From NCBI GenBank assembly GCA_033297205.1, contig MU859065.1:186001-250000 (forward strand): a DNA stretch of 64,000 nt. Reading direction: 5' to 3'. Origin of the DNA: Pseudoneurospora amorphoporcata (Eukaryota; Ascomycota; Sordariomycetes; Sordariales; Sordariaceae). Below, in pieces: positions 21,998 to 33,290 of the stretch (position 1 is the stretch's first letter; every line of letters starts with the position of its first letter). A program made the translations under genes and the position numbers. The notes below the pieces were generated by a model. It was not told where the DNA came from. It was given only the letters and a program-made list of their open reading frames with translations, and searched no databases.

Positions 21998-24919
21998 TCA
22001 GCAAACAGCCGCGGGGGCCGGGTTGCTATTGCAAGGTCCATCAAACATCCACTCGTCGTCATTCTCGTGGCTCATGGTAAACGCTTCCATGAAGTCGCCT
22101 TCCACGGCTTCGGGGTCGAGAATGCTACCAAAGGCATCGTCGAAATAGTTTGCCATTGAGTCGGTGGTGTCACAGTCCATGGCGGTGGTTTGGATCTCCT
22201 CATACGCGGTCTTATCTACCGGAGGGGTCAAGCCCGCCGATGACATGTCCTCGACGTCGGTTTGCGGCGGCGTGCTGCCGCCACTGTCCACGTTCACCAG
22301 GACCAACGCACCTGGCCCATGCCCTACACCCGATACCATGGCATCAGCTTGGGGAGGACGATAAAAGGCGGTGTTGGTCGGCTGGTAAGATGAGCTAGTC
22401 TCAGGTGGCGGCGTTGGCTCCTTCTGCGGTCCTAGCTGGATCTGAGGACCAAGATTTACCGAAGCTGTCTGAGGACCCTGAGGACCCTGAGGACCCTGAG
22501 GACCCTGAGGACCCTGAGGACCCTGAGGACCCTGAGGACCCTGAGGACCCTGAGGACCCTGGGGGCTGATAGCGGTGGCCTTGTGACGAGCCTCAACCCC
22601 CATCAAGAATCCGTGTGCGAACTCGGCCGCTGCGTACATGCCGCGCAGCTGGAGCAACAGCTTCGCGCACACCTCAAAGTCCCGGCGTGCTTGCTGGCTG
22701 AGCTCAAGATCCGGAGATCGGCTATGAAGCAGGTGGACCGTCATGGCTGGCAGTGTCACCGTCACAGCCGTGGTGGGCAGATACCTGGCCAGTCCGTGGC
22801 GTAAAAGAGCTTCCGCCATTCTCGTCACCATGGTAGCCGCGTGGTGCACCTTGCTCCGAGCCTGCTGAGCAATCAGGCTGGTCTGAGCGGATTGAGCAGC
22901 CGCCTGCTCCATGGTCAAGTAGTGTGGCCTGTGTAGTGCCGAGACGGTTGTGTGATAGACCATATGAAGGAGGGTACGGTGAACAGCCACCGGCTTGTCC
23001 TCCTCCGCAAGGGCCTCAGTCAGGAGTGGCCTGTATTGACAGTCCTCAGGCAGCTGTAAACGCCAGTTCTCCAGCATCTGATCCACCTTCTGGACATCCT
23101 GGATGTTATTCAGGCTCTTGTTGGGGAACAGCATGGTGGTGCCCGACGTTGTTTGGCCGGCTGGGAGACCACCGTCGTGGTTGAGGACCGTGTATTGGGT
23201 CTTGATCATGTGGCTGATTCCAACACAAATGCGTGCCTTCTGGATGCACAACCGGGCAAGCTGTCTCTGTGTGGCGACGTTTCTGACAACACCGCAGTTG
23301 GGCCCGAGCAGCTGGTTATCGGCCGGAAGCTCCACAGTCTCAAAGTCGGATTCCTCCAGCATGGGCACGTCAAAGTCTTCTTCCTTGATCCGAGTTGGCC
23401 GGCGCATCCCCAGCGCAATCAGACGGTCACGCATGAAGCAACACCACCAGATCCGCTTCCACAGTTTCCTTTGCGCAGGCGGCATGGCCAAGTTCGCCGG
23501 GTTGCGGTGGATGCCAATTGTGAGTCCCAATGAAATCGCAACTCCGATCCAGTGCCAAGTATCTTTCTGATCCTCGGGTGTTTCGTACCAATAGGTCATG
23601 AGGAGCAGAGACTGGACAAGATCGAGACGGTCCTTCTCCACATCACAATCGTACAGAACCCGAGTTCTCATGAACAACTCCTTCCGAGCGTTCCTACGGC
23701 TCCCTAGCCCGGCCGCGTCCAGATATTTTTGGTCTACAAAGTTAGACCCCGCAAACATAACGGCTTGGTAGAGAACCAGGCTGATTTGGCCTGATTGTCC
23801 GTTGGAGTGAATGGCGGTAAGGAACTGACCCAGTTCCAGAAGCGGCATGTAGGGGTGGACATATTCAACATAAGCCTTGAGCATGGCATTTTGCACCTCA
23901 GGCGTCGGGATTGTGAAGGCCCCCTTGGCCATCATGTACTGCACATCGACTGCATCCTTGGGCGGGAGAGGCTTGAAGAAGTTCGGAAGATGCGGAGAGA
24001 CGGTCCGGCTGGGTTTCGGTTGCAGGTTTGGTTGCAAGAAAGGTTGTGGTGGGGGTGTCGAAATCGACGTAGGTGTTGGTAGAGGGTTCACAACGGTCGC
24101 AGAAGGGTTGGTGAAGTTTCCAGGCATGGTTGTTATCAGCTGTGGATTTTGCCAGAGACGCGCGCTGGCTTCGGGGAGACTTGGGCTGTTCCAGAGTCCT
24201 TGGGTTTGTGCCGCTTGGGCGTCTGTCACGACGTGAACCAGTCAGATGAGGCTCCTTTACAACCGGATTACTCGAGAAAGACTGATGGACTTACAAAGTG
24301 GCTGCATCAGTGCATTTCCCATGGAAAGAGGGAGTCCAGCTCCGTTCATCATCTGGAAGCCAGCCATGAGCGAGGCATTAGCATGGGCAGCAAGCTGCTG
24401 GCTAGAGAGGATCGGCTGGTGACCGAGGGTCCTGGCGCCAAGTTCACTGCCCACGGCCGCAACTCCATTGGGAACTGCTTGTCCTGCCAACATGTTCTTC
24501 CTACAGGAGAAGAAGACAATGGCGTTAGCCACTGCTCAGGTTACTTGGTTTTGAAAATTGGGGAGGCATGGATGCCGAGGCACTCACTTGCGACGCCGAC
24601 TCTCCATAACCACACATTCGACCCGATCCCATTTGCAGTTGTTACAAGGCAGACCGCCTTCAACAACATTGCAGCGTACTTTACGGTTCCGGCATGTCAA
24701 ACAGGCCCGAGCCGCACGTCTTTTTGCTGGCCTGGGGTTCTGGCTATCTGTGGGGCTGTCTTTTGATGGTCGCTTCTTGGAAGGTGTCGCGGCTTCGATC
24801 TTTGCGAGGGAACTCGGCTTGTCTTCGCATGGCGACGTACATACTGGTCCTGTTGACTCGTTTTCCGTCGATGGGCTCGGCGACGGAGTGCACTGTGATC
24901 CTTCCCCGGAATCAGACAT
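21998..24919 (-). CDS. far-2: Zn2Cys6 transcription factor of the CTF1/FarA-FarB family
   Basis: About 920 residues from three exons on the minus strand: 24919-24588, 24500-24295, 24222-21998. Introns have GTGAGT...GTAG and GTAAGT...ACAG ends. The Zn2Cys6 cluster (about residues 73-102, CLTCRNRKVRC ... CNNCKWDRVEC) is preceded by a basic stretch. The fungal transcription-factor domain begins near residue 304 (YVEYVHPYMPLLEL) and includes VQSLLLMTYWYETPEDQKDT and MRRPTRIKEEDFDVP, hallmarks of the cutinase factor CTF1 / FarA-FarB group, which induce genes for fatty-acid, lipid and cutin use. Residues about 734-764 are ten PQG repeats. The symbol far-2 reflects my recollection that the Neurospora FarB-type gene lies beside a GH3 beta-glucosidase; far-1 is the alternative. 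The family call is firm, the paralogue call less so. Confidence 0.85.
22471..22560 (-). repeat. 9-bp minisatellite GAGGACCCT, ten perfect copies, encoding (PQG)10
   Basis: Ten uninterrupted identical 9-mers on the plus strand inside exon 3 of the Zn-cluster regulator. On the coding strand it reads Pro-Gln-Gly repeatedly, a collagen-like G-x-y pattern. Perfect identity implies recent expansion. Confidence 0.97.
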
Positions 24920-27900
24920 TTTGAAAAAAGGGTGGCCTGGATGCCCCGGGTGTTCTAGTATCGGAACTGAGCTGATAATAAGGGCGAGTTATTCGGTGGT
25001 GAGATTATAGTAATTCCTGAAGCAGGCTGATGTGTGTTGAGGTTGCTGGTAAGAGTGATGACGGTGATAAGGTTCGGTTTCCGACTAGGTTATGTCTCGA
25101 TGGATGTTGGTAAGCCGTTACTTGATATTTGTTGTCTATTTACCCAGATCCACGTCGACGTTCACCTTGACGGATTCGTCCAAGAGGATCCAGATTGGGA
25201 GGTGGGGGAGAGGATGTTTTATATTGTTCCCTTGAGCTGACGGTGTACTTGGTACATACACACCTCACACAGTTTAAGGTCCCATATCCTCGTACGTATG
25301 GGGCATTAGAGGAGACACTAGAGAGCCGAGAATGGGGCCCCATGTCAACCCATCGAGGTATGGATCCGGGTTTCGGGAGCTGCTTTCTGGAAAGTTGGAT
25401 GAGGCTCAAAGGTCGAACCCAGCAGCTAACAAGAAGCGTGATGAGTCGTGACAGCGTGAAACGCTGACCATTTATTGAACTGACTATTCCGCAACAGAGA
25501 CAGAAACATCTCCTTGCAAGAAAGAAAGATGCCGACGCTGGCCTTTAAAAACAAAAGGTCAACCGCTCTGGAAAAAGATTACTTGGAAGGTATTCGACAC
25601 ATAAAAATTCAAGATCGTTTTTCCTTAGGCAAAATAGTTGCCCCACCAATAGGTACCCCCAGAGAGCTACGCCATGTCAACGTACAGACGGTACAGACTC
25701 ACAGGCCTATCACGAGCTTGGAAGTACAGTACAAAGGCCCGCCGTACCCGTCTCATCTTCCTGTTCGTCTCCCAACCCTCGTCGAGCCCCTCCTCAATCG
25801 TCATGGCCTTCGACCCCGTCTGGGGCTGGCACTGCGAAGTGGAATCCTCAACCGAGCTCATTGCTCCGAACCAGGTTGTGATTGGGTATCCATTGGCTGG
25901 CCATGCCTCAAAAACGGTGAGGTCTTGGAGCCTGCGTACATAATCGAATCCATTTTTCTCCAATTTTTTGTTTATTTTCTGACCTCCCCGCCTCTTCCAA
26001 CTCCATACCCAGAGCCTTCACTACATGAACTCCTCCACAGTCAACCAAATCTATTCGGGTCTCTAGTGAATCACTGGGGATATAATTGAATGGCGTCTTC
26101 TTCGTTGACTTTTTCAAGATCTTTAGTGAAGAAAGAGATTGAGTGTGAAGGAGCCAATCACGACACTTTGCGTGGATGGTTGTGGCAGCCAAAACGGGCT
26201 TAGGTTTGCTGTCCACAGGTGAAGTAGCAAGCCGAGAGGTACCAGTCGAGTCGACGAATCAGGGGTTGCTTGCGCAAAAAGTCAAGATACCCCAGGCCGT
26301 CGTGGAAGAAGCGGGAATGTTGCGATTTGCGCAATGCTGGCAGCGGTGGAAAATGTTACGGTCATGTGCTCAACTGCCCACCTTTTTCTTAACAGCTTGG
26401 AACAAACCTTGCAACCACGAACCCACCCCCAGGCCCCATCACTACCCCATGCTGGCCGTCGTTAGTCAGTAGCAAGGTACTGCACGACAACAGTACGTCG
26501 CGGATACCACAAGCCCTTGAACTCGGTCTTGGCCTTTGGGGTAACAACTCCGTTGCTGGTCCTTTGCACATGTCAATACTTTGAGGCATTGGATCACAAG
26601 CTTCGAGTTTTGACTCTCCTATCTAGGGTCAGACGGACTTTTTGGAAGTTTCAGTGAAGCCTTTGATATCTTCCATACGGACATTATCGGCGTAAGAAAA
26701 CCTCCCACTCCGTCCGCCAGCCAGCTCCTTTTTTCTTTGAGGTTTCTCTGGCTTCGATGCATTGCATGCCAATGCGAGGTACCTGAAGTCGAAGTACTGT
26801 TTGTATTCTGGAAGAAAAACTGGGGAGATTTATCTCCGTACCGTTTTCTCTACAGTACAGTCCGCACACATAACCCTCTCTTGTTCGACCACAACCCTTT
26901 GAACTAAAACGGTGGCAGCAGCTGTGAAAGAGATTGTATGTAGGGCACCAATGATGGCATTCGCTATTGTCAACCAAAACTGGATCTCCTCAATTGGCAA
27001 GGGAACAATGGGCCAGTGACAGGTCGGCCGTTTGACCGAAGCAGCGAAGCGCGATCGCTTCTGTGTGTGGTTCCCCTTCTCCGCAGTGGCTTCTGCGGTC
27101 CGGCCGGGGCAGTGTTCTGATTGACTGAGAGCACGTAGCGGCAGCGCACGCTGTTTTATAGGTGGTAAGGGTTATCACCGAAACTACGAAGGACATACGA
27201 GCAAAAGCCTTTCTTGGGATTCCAGTCCAGCCTCAGCCGCTTTGTCGGGAATAACAACTCACAAAATATCAATACAACACCGCTACAACAGATCCCAAGA
27301 CAACGATCGGAGACTCCCGGGTGCACACCGTTATCGGAGTATCGATAAAGTAGCAACCTTGATAAACTCGAAGAGATAACCCGACAACACATGAAACCGA
27401 AGATCACCAACTGTCACATTCCCACAGACGCTAAGAACAGAGGTGAAGGGAAACCTGGGGGGATCCAGCACCTCATATGCATCCGTTGGATGCTGAGTTG
27501 ACACATCTGGGGTTCATCCACTTCATTTTCAAGTTTCGTGATATGGTCAACCACCACGACGGCGGCAGCATCATCATCATCATCATCACCAGGATAACGG
27601 TAAAAGAAGACAACCACCAGAGAGCCCACAAACTCCGACGATCATCAGTACAAATTGGGCTTAGCTTCGGTATCGAGTCAGTTGCTTGGGGACGAGCCTA
27701 ACAAGAAACGGTAGGCAATGCATCACCGTGTTGACCGTCGTTACTGTCCGTCGTCATTGGCGGCGGACCCGGCGGCAGACCCCGTTTTTCTAAAAGTCCA
27801 CTTTTTACAACACTGGGCAGCAATCAAGGAATCCACATTTCTGAACATTGTGGATTTGGGAAATTTGAAACGGCTCTTGGCTCTGATGATGTGATCTTCT

Positions 27901-30900
27901 GGAGTCTCTTCTTTTGTTCGTTCTCGTTTTTGGAGGTTTGTTTTGGTTTTGTGTCCTTCTCTTTTGACCCCTGAATTTACTCATCACAATGTAAACAACA
28001 CAATGACGGCCACAGCTAAAGAAGGGGTAAGCTATGGTCCGGTCAGGTCCGAGATATTGCGTTGGATTGCATCGAACGGCCGTCATTCACTAGCTTATGG
28101 CCAGAACCTACGATCGATCAACAACTAGCGAACATCATCACGACCACGCATCCTTCAATCTCTCTTTTTTTCTTCAAGGGACTTCCCCATTGACGCCAAG
28201 AGCGGTGAAGCCTGGCTCGCCTGGGATTGACCAATCGGTAGCCAAGGGGGGGAGGGGTTTTCTTATTTTTTTTCTTTTTTTTTTTGGCAAGCAAGTGCCA
28301 TCATCCACAACAAAAGCAAGCGAACGACAAGGAAAGCTGTGGGGACGAAAATAATGGAGAGAGAAGGCAGAAAAAATAAAAGGCGATGACCGGTCTTTTT
28401 TTTTTTTTTATTTTTTTATTTTCTTTCCCTGCCTCCCCCGCTTCCATTGGCGGCCAACCCCACATTCCTCCGCAAAAGCCAACCTAAGCTTTTTTCTCTG
28501 CTGGCTGGGTGGCTGCCCCGCCGCACAGCGTGCTGAAGCGGCCCTGCAGACGCCAGGCGGTGATGCCACGGTGCCAAACGCTAACAGCGGATCGTCCGCT
28601 GTCAGCCTGTCACCACTCACATCACATTCTGCACCGTTCAGAGCCTCAAGCCCACTTTGAAGACTGCCAGTGCTTTTCCTCCTTCACCGTTTTCCCAAAG
28701 CTTTCCCCAATCAAATCATCAGCTTGGCAGCCTCGGCAGCGATCCCCAGTTGCAGGCTTCCAGCCTCCCCGCCTCCAGCCGTCCAGTCCGCTCCCACAGC
28801 TCACCGGTGACCGGCCGACCCGGTCAGCGGGGCCCGTCCTACCTTCGAGACATTCACACCGTCTCCGTTCCGCGACATCTTCGTTCCACACCCTCCCTCC
28901 CCTTCCCCAGACGCCGCCAGGAACAGACAGGACGGACGAGACAGGCTCACCCCTCCTCTTTGCTTCTCACATACCATGATACTACTGGCACCCATTTTCA
29001 GCTCCGTGTAACCCGTCCGTTCCCTTCCTACCTAGCCCTGGCAATGGACCTGGCCGGACCTGACGCTATCCAGGCTCGCCACGGCCACATCCCCAGGAAC
29101 ACACTGACACACCCACAAAATTGAAAGAACGGGTGGGATCACGAGACACGGGGAATACGGGGAATATGGGGCAGTTAGCTCCTCCGCATCTTATCCTCCG
29201 TTGCTGGTGGTGCCTGATGGTACGAGGAATGCCCGTGGGTGTACACATCAGTCCTTAAAAGTTTGTTAGTGCGGTTCTTGTCACAGGGGTTTGCAAAACT
29301 TCACCAAAAAAAACAACAACGAGATAACCATATTCAAAATATGAAATTGGACAGAGTGTGTAAGACTGGGAAAACGCATCGGGCTGATAGTACCAACTTC
29401 TTGCATGAAATTTGATGGAATGTTGGTTGGGTTGCGAAGAGTACGTTATAAAGTCTCGCGCTAACGAACTTACCAGTACTGAATGATGTGTACATACTTG
29501 TAAGTGTCGTGCTTCACATAGTGTACATCTATAACGGGGTCTGGTCTGCGTTGGATCCAATCGAAGCTCGACCGAGTGGCTGACACGCAGCAACGGGTGG
29601 ATGGGCTTGGCTTATACCATCGACTATCGACTTGAAGATAAGATGCAGTCCATACATAGGTACGGTTGGGCATTGGTCGGCAGGCTGGAAGGCTGGTTGG
29701 CCATCAAGGGGCTCGAGCCTCTCGAGAGCGAACAACGACGAGTGAACGAAGGTAACGACGTAAGATTCTGCATCGTGAAGATTAGGCAAGATGGTGAGAT
29801 GATATCTCAGTAAAGGTACGGGGTTACAACGCTGACCCTCAGGATCTTGATTAATAACAAAACAGAGTAAACACAACTGACCAGCGGAAAGAAGTCAACA
29901 AACGCTGGTTAAACAAGTTACATACAGTTCAAGGCGTCACAAGAACAACATAGAATGAAAGAAAGGCAGGGAGCATTTATCTCCGTCACCGACTGGCAAG
30001 GCAGATAGACGAGACAGTATAACCTTGACACTAGAGACTACCCTGGAGAACGGTCCTGTTAAATCTGCTATGTTCCCTTGGTTAAATCTACGGTGTACTT
30101 CAAGCCCATCTTTCGTCAATGTTTTTCAGTGGCCACGGAAGAAAGGGCGTAGGAAAAGGGACCATTGCATCTTCGCAAAAGTCTTTCAGAAGGCTCAGGG
30201 GCTTGGGAGGGCAGTCAGTGGTTTTGGAGATGGGTTTTGGGGACGGAGAAAACCAAAATATTCAGCTGTTCCGTATGAGTCCAATCCATAGAATAGCCGC
30301 CGTCTAACTGCAGGCCAGTTCTCCACTTCCTATGAAGCGCATTCGCTACCCTGCCCCAAACTTTGGGAATTCTAACCTAGGGTCTCAACTTCAATATCTA
30401 ACGGAAAACAATCTTGTGACGCTTGATAACGGTAATTGACGCTTTCGAAATTTGGATATTTGGTAATATCGATAGCGTAGGAAGAAGTCTCGCGGCCCGT
30501 GCCACTTGGAGGAGGTTTTGCTGTGACTTGGGTGTAGGGACTGTAGATTTAACTGAACGGCGCGTTGGAGAATAACAAAACATCATCGAGATAAAACATC
30601 ACCTATACGACTGGCGATCCATTCGGTGTCGCGAAAGATCAATGACAACTGATGATCATTTACGGAATGTGTTCCGCGCTGTATATGTACTCGATCTCCG
30701 CTTTAAGAACAGTCTTCCCGTTGTTCCTTTACAAGCATTTATTCGTCATTGCAAACATGCGAGCTTGGATATCAACTACAGGACCTATATAACAACAGTC
30801 TTCAAGCCAATAACACCTTGCCGGATTCATTTCCACAAAAAAAAAAAAAAAAAAAAAAAAGGGCTTTTGCCATTACCTGCATTCTCTATCGACACTCACG

Positions 30901-33290
30901 GGACTAGAACGGAAGACGTGATCATAGGTTCATTTACAACTCTGTACACTACTACCTACCTATGTTCATCACCGGATGCAGCATACCTACTAGGGCAGCT
31001 CCTTACGTACAAATTACACATCCCCGAGCGCACATGTGGTAGTCATCACCAATCTATGTTCGGACTCATCTTTTATTCCCAAAACTCAACCTCGCCGCTG
31101 CAGCCTCTTCCCATAGTAGGTATACTCAGCTTACGGACCGGCTTATCCATAACCCGCAAGCCGGGTTCACTACCGTCGATGACATAGGCTGATACCTAGG
31201 CAAGGCGGGGGTTAAGGTAAATCAACAAGGCTCTCAAGGAAAAGCAAGAAAAAAAGAATTGTTGTCATTCCCCTCCAAGCACTTACCAGGATCAAAGAAA
31301 ATTCCAAAAGTTCTAGAACTGCATCTGTTATGCATTTGAAGTCTTGGGTTCCAGACACTCGGAATTTTTTGTCTTTCATGTTGTTGGTTCCCATGCACGT
31401 TCCTTCCATCTGCACGTCGTTTCGTAACGGGGCGAAGTGAGAAGTGAGAAGCGACAAATGGCACGCGACGGAGGAAGCGACCAAACGAAAAAGAGCTGTG
31501 TGGACGTCACAAAGATGAAGGATGGATCGAGAATGCATCATAGTCTAATCCAATTCCTCTCGATCGCGTGCCCGACTCGAAGGAAGAAAAGGGCTGACTG
31601 AAGGGTTCGGTTACATTCGGGTCAGAGGAGAATTGCTGTTTGGAGATGCTGTGTTGGAGAGATGCGGAGGCGTTGGAGGCGTTCGAAGCTGAATGGAAAT
31701 GTTTCGGGTGTGACGAAATATAACGAGAGGGATACTCACTAAAGCACTGGCTGGCACAAAGGTGGCCGTCAAGGTTCGCAACTTAAAACCATGGAAATGA
31801 AATCTATGTAACCGATAGATGTGAGAGATTCAATCACTCGCTGTTATTTTGCCCTGCATGGAATACGCGCACCGATACGACGATAGGACAGGAAAGGTCA
31901 AGCCAAGTTGTAGACGAAGATAAAAAGGTATCCTACCGATATCGGCAGGCAGAACGAAATTGGGAATATGTCCAGTACGACGGCACCTAGATATGTCTGT
32001 GTTTTGACGATAACCATCACAAGGTGTCGCTCCTCCTGGTGACTTGAGAACTATTTTTTAGAGATGTCAGTACCCAAGGAAAAACAGAGAATGCAGGGAG
32101 AAAGCTTCCTTCTTCTAGGGAAGTGAGGAGACACAACAAAAAGGCAAAAGTATCAAGAGAGGGCGATGATGAGGAGGAACGAGAAAAGGAAAAGCGATAC
32201 TAGACTCAGCAGTTAAGAGGACAAATGATGAGAAATCCTGAAAGACGTAAGAGTAAGAAATGTAACAGAAACACGAAAAGAATTTGAAGACAGCTGATTT
32301 GAGAACCATGAGAAGGAGGAGAAGAAGTATGTACGGAATAAACCTAGCCGTAGTAGACGACTTTCCTAGAGAAGAGGTCTTTCTCTCTTTCCTTTTTCCT
32401 TCCATTTTATCTTCTTTCGTTCGTTTCTTCTTTCCTAGCGTCAAACATTTGCACCTCCTGTCGTTTCTTTGCCTTAGCATATGCGCCCATAATCTTACCG
32501 TTCTTCTTATTCATTCCTTCGTGCATCCATCGTCCATTTTATCTCTATACGTCCCAGTTCCTTTTCTCTTCTCGTTCACGGTGATCTCTCGTACTCAGAT
32601 TGTTTTGAAAGGCGACTCCTTATAGTTAACCAGAAGACTGAAACTCTCGGGTACCTTGAGTGACTACTCCACATCTTCAGGTAGACAGACCTGTGAGGAA
32701 CTAGATGTGTTTGTTTTGAGGGATGTCAGTGAACATAAGAAGTCTCAATACTGTCGTCAACGACGATGCGTTACTAACTGCGCGCTTTGATGACTTCAAC
32801 TCTCCTTGCTCAGAGCCTAGAGAATGTCAACAGGCTGTGAAAGGTACCTTATGTTGATGTCTTGACGGAACTAGCTGTATGTGAGCCAGGTATCCATCAC
32901 TACGGTAGAATGCCTCTCAATTAAATGGGTGTCTCCATCAAAACACATGTTGTCGATTTCCAACATGCATGGAGGCAAACGTAATCTATAAGGAGAAAAG
33001 AGTATGCTGGTGACTGCTGCGTCTTGACATCGTCACTCAAGAGCCAGGTCGCTGCCCTGGTGCATCAACGAACATCTCTGTTACCTATGCCAGCTTACAT
33101 CACATTATAATACAACAACATCACATAGCCATGGAACGCAGAAAGTAAATATGGGTCTTGTATAAACACACCAAATAGGAATCAACACAAAAAAGTTACG
33201 AACCGCTAAACAATATAACCTAGCATGCTCCACATACACCCGTAAAGCGACCGTCATCCACAACTAAACAATCCCCTCCCCCCTATCCCC
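24920..33290. other. 8.4 kb gene-poor region between the Zn-cluster regulator and the GH3 gene
   Basis: The regulator promoter lies at the left end and the 3' end of the GH3 gene at the right. I find no protein I would defend. The longest ORFs (191 codons plus at 25514-26089, 181 codons plus at 30642-31187, 156 codons plus at 28509-28979) overlap competing ORFs, have no domain, and the second reads through a poly-A run. There is a (CAT)n run at 27568-27588, T-rich tracts at 28259-28285 and 28396-28424, and a 24-base A-run at 30837-30860. No tRNA or 5S rRNA fold was recognised. It could hold regulatory DNA, long non-coding RNA or eroded repeats. Confidence 0.5.
30837..30860. repeat. Poly-A/T run of 24 bases
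   Basis: Uninterrupted A on the plus strand in the gene-poor region, with no adjacent insertion-like structure or target-site duplication that I can see. Confidence 0.9.

Noticed and set aside
25380..25480. B-box-like GGGTTCGACCT on the minus strand
   Set aside because: No A-box at tRNA distance and no acceptor stem could be folded.
25514..26216. Overlapping ORFs of 191 codons plus and 98/102 codons minus
   Set aside because: Three frames open at once, no domain recognised, and I could not join exons into a convincing protein on either strand.
28509..29124. Two overlapping plus ORFs of about 155 codons
   Set aside because: Shifted frames of the same C-rich DNA, low complexity, no domain.
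30642..31187. 181-codon plus ORF
   Set aside because: Reads through a 24-base A-run as lysines and has no family features on either side.
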